A stretch of 64,000 bases of DNA, from positions 3,410,001 to 3,474,000 of the forward strand of contig CAVWNC010000004.1 in the NCBI GenBank assembly GCA_963756455.1, read 5' to 3'. Positions 60,282-64,000 of the stretch are shown in pieces. A model generated the notes under the pieces. It was not told where the DNA came from. It did no database searches and saw nothing but the letters and a program-made list of their open reading frames with translations. Every line of letters begins with the position of its first letter. Position 1 is the stretch's first letter. The translations under genes and the position numbers were made by a program. Source of the stretch: DASQPA01 sp963756455 (GTDB lineage Bacteria > Acidobacteriota > Thermoanaerobaculia > Multivoradales > UBA5704).

Positions 60282-62569
60282 ATGCAATCCCAACAGACTT
60301 TGAAGTGCCGAGCGAGCGCTTTAAATCGCAATAGGGTCGGATCGTTCTCCATCCTGTAGAAGTAGGTAGAGCCAAAGCTGACGCCGAATTCAACGATATC
60401 CCTCGGCGGATTTTTGGTTCTTTTGGTGAATTCGATTTGAGGATGAGAAAGCGAGATGAGGTCCGGCCTCGCGCGCTTCAAGAAATCGTCAGGAACAACA
60501 CTGGGATTACTCACCTGCAAGCATTTGTCACATTCGGCATGGTACCAGGCTAGGTTGAAGAGTTCTTCTTTGTGGCCGCCTAGCCGATGCAAGAGGGCAG
60601 CTCTTGAGCCTAGCTGCTGAATACTTGATGGCGCGCTTGTACACATTAGGCCAAGCGCGTCAGAGCCATTGACCGGATTACTGAGTGAGTAGGAGTATAG
60701 GAGTACCTCGTCGGCCGGGAGTGGATCGGGAGCCTCGTACCGTCCAGAATCCTGGGCGAACCATCTATTCAAGTTGTAGTACAGGCCACTCTGAAGCCCG
60801 CCACCTTCCCAAACCTGATCCTCCCATTGCCCCGGGAACCGCAAGAACACCCCCGCCCCATCCGCTCCGCTCCAATCTGCCCCAAACGGCTCGAACCCAC
60901 CCTGCCAGGAAAGCACCCCCGCATCCGTCGTCGCCGCGATCGGCGTTCCCAGGTGATCGGTCGTCAGATAGGTGAGCTTCGAGGTGCTCGCTGTCTGCCG
61001 ATAGAGGGCGACGGGCCTGCCTGCAAAGTAGAGCACGAGAGTCGTATCGAGCGCCGGGCCGGCCGGGGTGAAGAGGCTGAGGTGATCGCGGCGCTCCAGG
61101 CGGCCTTCCGAGCTGTAGGTCGGGACCGTCAACGTCGGCGTGCAGGCTCCCCCGTCGTCATGCGCCTGGCGGAGGAAACCACGGCCGTCGTAGAGCATGT
61201 CGGCACGGGAGCGGCTGGGGACCGAACGGAGGGAGGCGAGCCGGTTCGCCGCATCTGGGATCAGGTCGAGTTGCTGGGTCGGGTCGACCGTCTGGATGGT
61301 GTTCCCGTCGGCGTCGTAGGCGTAGGTGCGGGTTCCGCCACTGCCGAGAGCGATTGAACCGAGCTTGGGTGTTTGGATCCCGCCGTTTGCGACGTAGGTG
61401 TAGGTATCGGTCACACCGCCTCGATTCTCCGTCAGGCGGTCGCCGATTTTGTCGTAGGTCCAGCTCCGCGTGCCCCAGGGGCCGTTCCCTTGGGTGAGGA
61501 AGTAGTTGAAGTCGAGATAGCCGTAGGTGCGGTTGTTGGCAGAATTGAGGGTGTCGGTGATCGTATTGACGTTCCCGACAGCGTCAAGCGTATAGCTCCA
61601 GTTGAGCAGGGCCGAGGAGCTACCGGCCAGGTGGATCGACGACGGCAGGTAGCGCCCATCGTAGGCGCGGGTCTCGGTCAGGCCATTGCCGAGCGGCAAG
61701 CTCGCGAGCGGACCGAACGGCTCATAGCTCGCCGGACCGGCAAGAGCGAGCGAGGGGTTGGTGCCGATCTGGAGCGATAGGCTCTGCTCCCGATCGGCGA
61801 AGTCGAAGGCATAGCTCGCCGTCGCTCCACCTCCGGGGTAGACGATCGAGGTGCGGTTCCCATTCGCATCGTAGGTGTAGCTGAGAGTCCCATCCTGGAT
61901 CGCACGGCCGAAGCGATCGTAGGCATAGGCGACGGTGCCGCCGTAGCGGGTGAGGCCCGTGAGGCGCCCCTTGGCGAACGAGCCCGTGTCGTACTGATAG
62001 GTCACATTGAGGTTCGGGTTCGGGTAGGTCATCGTCGAGACTCGGTCGAGAGCGTCGATCGTGCGGTACATCGTGATCGCCCGGGCATCGGTCGCCGCGG
62101 TCAGCTCGCCGTGCTCATTGTAGGTCGAATCGGTCTCCCCGGAAACGGGCGACACCTGGCGCGTCTGGAGGTCCCGGTCGCTATAGGTGTAGCTTGTGAC
62201 GTTGCCGTTGGCATCGGTGACCGAGCTCAGATGATCCTGGACATCGTAGGTGTAAGCCGTCGCCGAGGTCCCGCCGCCGGTCCCGGCCCACGGCTGCGTT
62301 ACCGACATCAGCCGGTTCAACGAGTCGTATGCGTAGGCTTGGGTCGCCGGGCTCGTCTGGTTGTTGCTGGGATGGCGGGCATCCCAGACCTGGGCGAGGT
62401 TGTCGTCACAGTCGTAGGCGTACTCGGTGACCGCGCCGCTCGCGCTCCCATCCTGGCGGATCGTCTTGTCGAGGTGACAGCGCGAGCTGTAGACGAAGTC
62501 GGTGTGAATGTCGCTCACCCAGGCGCTGCCGCTCCAGTGCTGAAGCTCCTCCCGAGTCCGATGGCCCAC
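60278..62569 (-). CDS. Rhs/YD-repeat protein fragment with a novel C-terminal tip
   Basis: The 763-codon frame contains many YD repeats (YTYDANGNRTSIVYPGGG, YAYDSLNRLMSVTQPW, YAYDADGNTIQTVDPTQQ) and the closing Rhs core (LTTDHLGTPIAATTDAG ... YYNLNRWFAQDSGRYEAPDP ... SNPVNGSDALGL). After that hallmark come about 120 residues unlike the core, AT-richer, with two Cys pairs (CDKC, CWDC), the position of a polymorphic toxin. The N-terminal part is missing: similarity begins near 62610, directly after a relic of another gene. The GTG at 62569 is only the first usable start. Likely a displaced Rhs tip cassette or a 5'-truncated gene. Confidence 0.8.
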   Translation of the reverse strand: MGHRTREELQHWSGSAWVSDIHTDFVYSSRCHLDKTIRQDGSASGAVTEYAYDCDDNLAQVWDARHPSNNQTSPATQAYAYDSLNRLMSVTQPWAGTGGGTSATAYTYDVQDHLSSVTDANGNVTSYTYSDRDLQTRQVSPVSGETDSTYNEHGELTAATDARAITMYRTIDALDRVSTMTYPNPNLNVTYQYDTGSFAKGRLTGLTRYGGTVAYAYDRFGRAIQDGTLSYTYDANGNRTSIVYPGGGATASYAFDFADREQSLSLQIGTNPSLALAGPASYEPFGPLASLPLGNGLTETRAYDGRYLPSSIHLAGSSSALLNWSYTLDAVGNVNTITDTLNSANNRTYGYLDFNYFLTQGNGPWGTRSWTYDKIGDRLTENRGGVTDTYTYVANGGIQTPKLGSIALGSGGTRTYAYDADGNTIQTVDPTQQLDLIPDAANRLASLRSVPSRSRADMLYDGRGFLRQAHDDGGACTPTLTVPTYSSEGRLERRDHLSLFTPAGPALDTTLVLYFAGRPVALYRQTASTSKLTYLTTDHLGTPIAATTDAGVLSWQGGFEPFGADWSGADGAGVFLRFPGQWEDQVWEGGGLQSGLYYNLNRWFAQDSGRYEAPDPLPADEVLLYSYSLSNPVNGSDALGLMCTSAPSSIQQLGSRAALLHRLGGHKEELFNLAWYHAECDKCLQVSNPSVVPDDFLKRARPDLISLSHPQIEFTKRTKNPPRDIVEFGVSFGSTYFYRMENDPTLLRFKALARHFKVCWDCI

Positions 62570-62594
62570 GACGTCCAGGGTGTAGAGCGTGCGC

Positions 62595-62902
62595 TCACCG
62601 TGCGTCGCGGCCGGCGATCGTGATGCTGCCGGCGCCGGTCCTCGCGACGGTGAGGAGAGCGTTGTTCGATCGCGTCTGAGCGGAAGAAAATTTGATCAGG
62701 CTGGCTAGCGGGGCCGCCGCGTCCGAGGGATAGAGGACGAGATTGCCGGCGTTGGTCGGCGCGGTGACCGTCAGGTTGACCGAGAGCGCGCGAGCGCTCG
62801 CCGGGATGCGGCCGGAAGAGGCTGGGCGAGAGCCGGAGCGGCGAAAAGAAGAGCCGAAAGCCCTGCGGCTCTGGCAATCGAAATCCGCAGACGATTATCC
62901 AT
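62595..62902 (-). pseudogene. Relic: signal peptide joined out of frame to a PCR-x-DTR-type C-terminal domain
   Basis: An ATG at 62902, after GGGGGAAGG, opens a signal peptide (RLRISIARAAGLSALLFAAP, ending ALA-Q). From about 62850 another frame reads VNLTVTAPTNAGNLVLYPSD and IKFSSAQTRSNNALLTVART, clearly the same domain as the C-terminus of the 40348-42220 protein, but it stops at 62595 before the final VDVNGYF. So the start and end of a secreted-protein gene were joined with the middle deleted, and its 3' end was replaced by Rhs sequence. Confidence 0.65.
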
Positions 62903-63156
62903 CCTTCCCCCTTGGGAGGCTGCCGGGCAGAGCCTTAAAGATGAATCAGGCCGAACTTCAAACAGTCTATGCGGAAGCCTGATCCTTTGTCTTCTCTATA
63001 CATCGGCGACAGAAATCGGATAAGTCCGCGAGTTTTGATGCGGCGCAGGGAGAAACGCCAGAAGGCAGGAAAGAAGTGCTTCCATACGCAAACAGGAGTG
63101 GGAAGCTGTCGGAGCCCCTCTTCTCGGAGAAACCCCTGAAGCGAGCTTCGGAGGTC

Positions 63157-63250
63157 GAACAACACCCTGGGGCAGATCAAGTGGGAGCAGAGGGTCAGGG
63201 AGCTGGTATCGCGAAGGTTTCCTGGCGCAGGCTGGAGGATCCGGCTGCGC
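63157..63250 (+). pseudogene. Fragment of the PoxB-like gene with an internal deletion
   Basis: GAACAACACCCTGGGGCAGA and the next 14 nt match 59322-59355 of the PoxB-like gene with one difference. Directly after this, AGGGTCAGGGAGCTGGT and the following bases match 59650-59710, including the 3' non-coding tail, with scattered differences. About 290 bp between the two parts are missing. It is a decayed second copy, placing PoxB-like 3' sequence on both sides of the Rhs locus. The remaining sequence between 62903 and 63272 shows no gene. Confidence 0.75.
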
Positions 63251-63272
63251 CAGCAAAATCGATCACCGGCTC

Positions 63273-63803
63273 TCAGCTCTCCCGATCGATCCCATAGCAA
63301 AGCATTTTCCTTCCGAGGAAATCGGTGGGCCCTACGAGGCTCTCGCCGATCCGGAGGGCGACCCGGATGGAGGCGCGGTTTTCCGGGTGGATGAGGCTGA
63401 TGACGCGATCCTTCTTCAAGGCGGTGAAAGCGTAGGCCAGGGCCGCCCGGGCGCCCTCGGTGGCGTAGCCGTACCCCCACCAACGCCGCACGAGGGTCCA
63501 GGCCAGCTCGAAACCCGGCCAGCCCTCGGGAGCTGCGAAGCCGACCGTCCCGACGAACGTGCCGGTCTCCCTCTGCTCCACGGCCCACATCCCGGCATCC
63601 GCCAGCTGCCAGTGCCCCAGGAGGAAGCCCAGGTGCCGCCAGGACCGGGAGCGATCCCACACCCCGCAGTCAAAATAGCGCGTCACTTCGGGGTCCGCGT
63701 GCAACGCGGCGTAGTCGTCGACGTCACTCTTGCAGAAGGACCGCAGCCGCAAGCGTTCGGTCTCCAGAGTCGGGATGGCGAATCCATCCGTCGAGCGGGG
63801 CAT
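63273..63803 (-). CDS. GNAT acetyltransferase, RimJ/RimL type
   Basis: The 176-residue protein has the RimJ/RimL GNAT layout: IPTLETERLRLRSFCKSDVD at the start, FVGTVGF in the middle, and the acetyl-CoA-binding region RRWWGYGYATEGARAALAYA with the Q/RxxGxG/A-like loop. The C-terminal NRASIRVALRIGESLVG also fits. It starts at ATG 63803 after AAGGAGGAC. It probably acetylates a protein N-terminus or small amine; substrate unknown. The remaining 63804-64000 shows no gene. Confidence 0.87.
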   Translation of the reverse strand: MPRSTDGFAIPTLETERLRLRSFCKSDVDDYAALHADPEVTRYFDCGVWDRSRSWRHLGFLLGHWQLADAGMWAVEQRETGTFVGTVGFAAPEGWPGFELAWTLVRRWWGYGYATEGARAALAYAFTALKKDRVISLIHPENRASIRVALRIGESLVGPTDFLGRKMLCYGIDRES

Positions 63804-64000
63804 GAGCGTCCTCCTTCCTGCGCCTTTTACAGGTCGTTTTTTCGGGATCTTCGTCAGGCACCTCTTGCCGCCTTCCATGGTTCAAGGTTAGATCCGTAAG
63901 TAGAGGATGTCAACACTGCGACGAGAAGATTTCGTCTTTCGCCTCGACAGGAGGGGTGATAGCCTTCGCAAGTGAGCCGCGGGAAACGGAAGAGCCAACC

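Noticed and set aside
60685..61780. Plus-strand frames across the Rhs gene
   Set aside because: Antisense shadows of the YD repeats with no recognisable domain or start signals.
1..64000. tRNA, rRNA genes or insertion sequences
   Set aside because: No T-arm/anticodon pattern, rRNA motif, transposase or DDE/HUH protein was recognised anywhere in the window.

Overview
The window is GC-rich (about 65-70 %) and its genes are tightly packed. They point to a Gram-negative, diderm bacterium: a TamA/TamB outer-membrane pair, two PilT-type pilus ATPases, many signal-peptide-bearing proteins, ECF sigma signalling and NAD-dependent LigA. I infer an Acidobacteriota-like organism, perhaps class Thermoanaerobaculia, from the mix of BNR/propeller proteins, DinB proteins, twin PilT genes and the 'PCR-x-DTR' secreted-protein domain. 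No rRNA, tRNA or other strong taxonomic marker is present, so this is a weak inference.

Layout. 1-1639: a minus-strand pair, a SMC/OLD-like AAA ATPase and an HNH nuclease cut by the window edge, resembling Septu-type defence pairs. 1692-7821: three tandem secreted beta-propeller paralogues joined by 4-bp ATGA overlaps. 8061-8522: a strictly 21-bp-periodic degenerate array. 8675-12334: glpK-glpD and a DinB protein. 12347-15680: GntR regulator, ABC ATPase and permease/propeller fusion, also ATGA-linked. 15899-20239: DUF1440 protein, PLP dehydratase, Rnl5-like RNA ligase, DinB, DUF1992 and YCII proteins. 20378-24304: a frameshifted secreted protein and a nuclease-XPD helicase fusion. 24449-26893 (minus): ferredoxin, mini sigma-like protein, ECF sigma factor, anti-sigma and Spy-like protein. 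26965-30883: LuxE-like synthetase and a SsuABC/NMT1-type transporter. 30978-33244: PhzF and a secreted protein. 33551-39657: tamA-tamB. 39855-42220: secreted proteins, one frameshifted. 42343-43117: a second 21-bp array and a mini antitoxin-like pair. 43255-45771: two PilT ATPases. 45867-49259: hybrid histidine kinase, alpha/beta hydrolase and a lanthipeptide-like precursor. 49312-51900 (minus): VapB, VapC, a PIN-GNAT-ASCH fusion and an ASCH protein, all overlapping. 52078-57714: ligA, yihY (frameshifted), acyltransferase, SCP2, GT2 and a tiny membrane protein. 57923-63803: PoxB-like enzyme, Rhs fragment with candidate immunity gene, relic sequences and a GNAT.

The best candidates for an undescribed system are the four-gene VapBC/PIN-GNAT-ASCH/ASCH operon, with an operator-like dyad over its promoter, and the Rhs tip plus its 4-bp-overlapping membrane gene, flanked by direct-repeat remnants of the PoxB-like gene. 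The two 21-bp arrays are an unusual structural signal.

Three genes carry single-base frameshifts (near 20530, 41170 and 55098). One lies in a G7 run, so assembly or sequencing error must be excluded before calling pseudogenes. Many genes are coupled by ATGA overlaps, and several first genes have a -10-like hexamer 4-8 nt before the start codon, suggesting leaderless transcripts.
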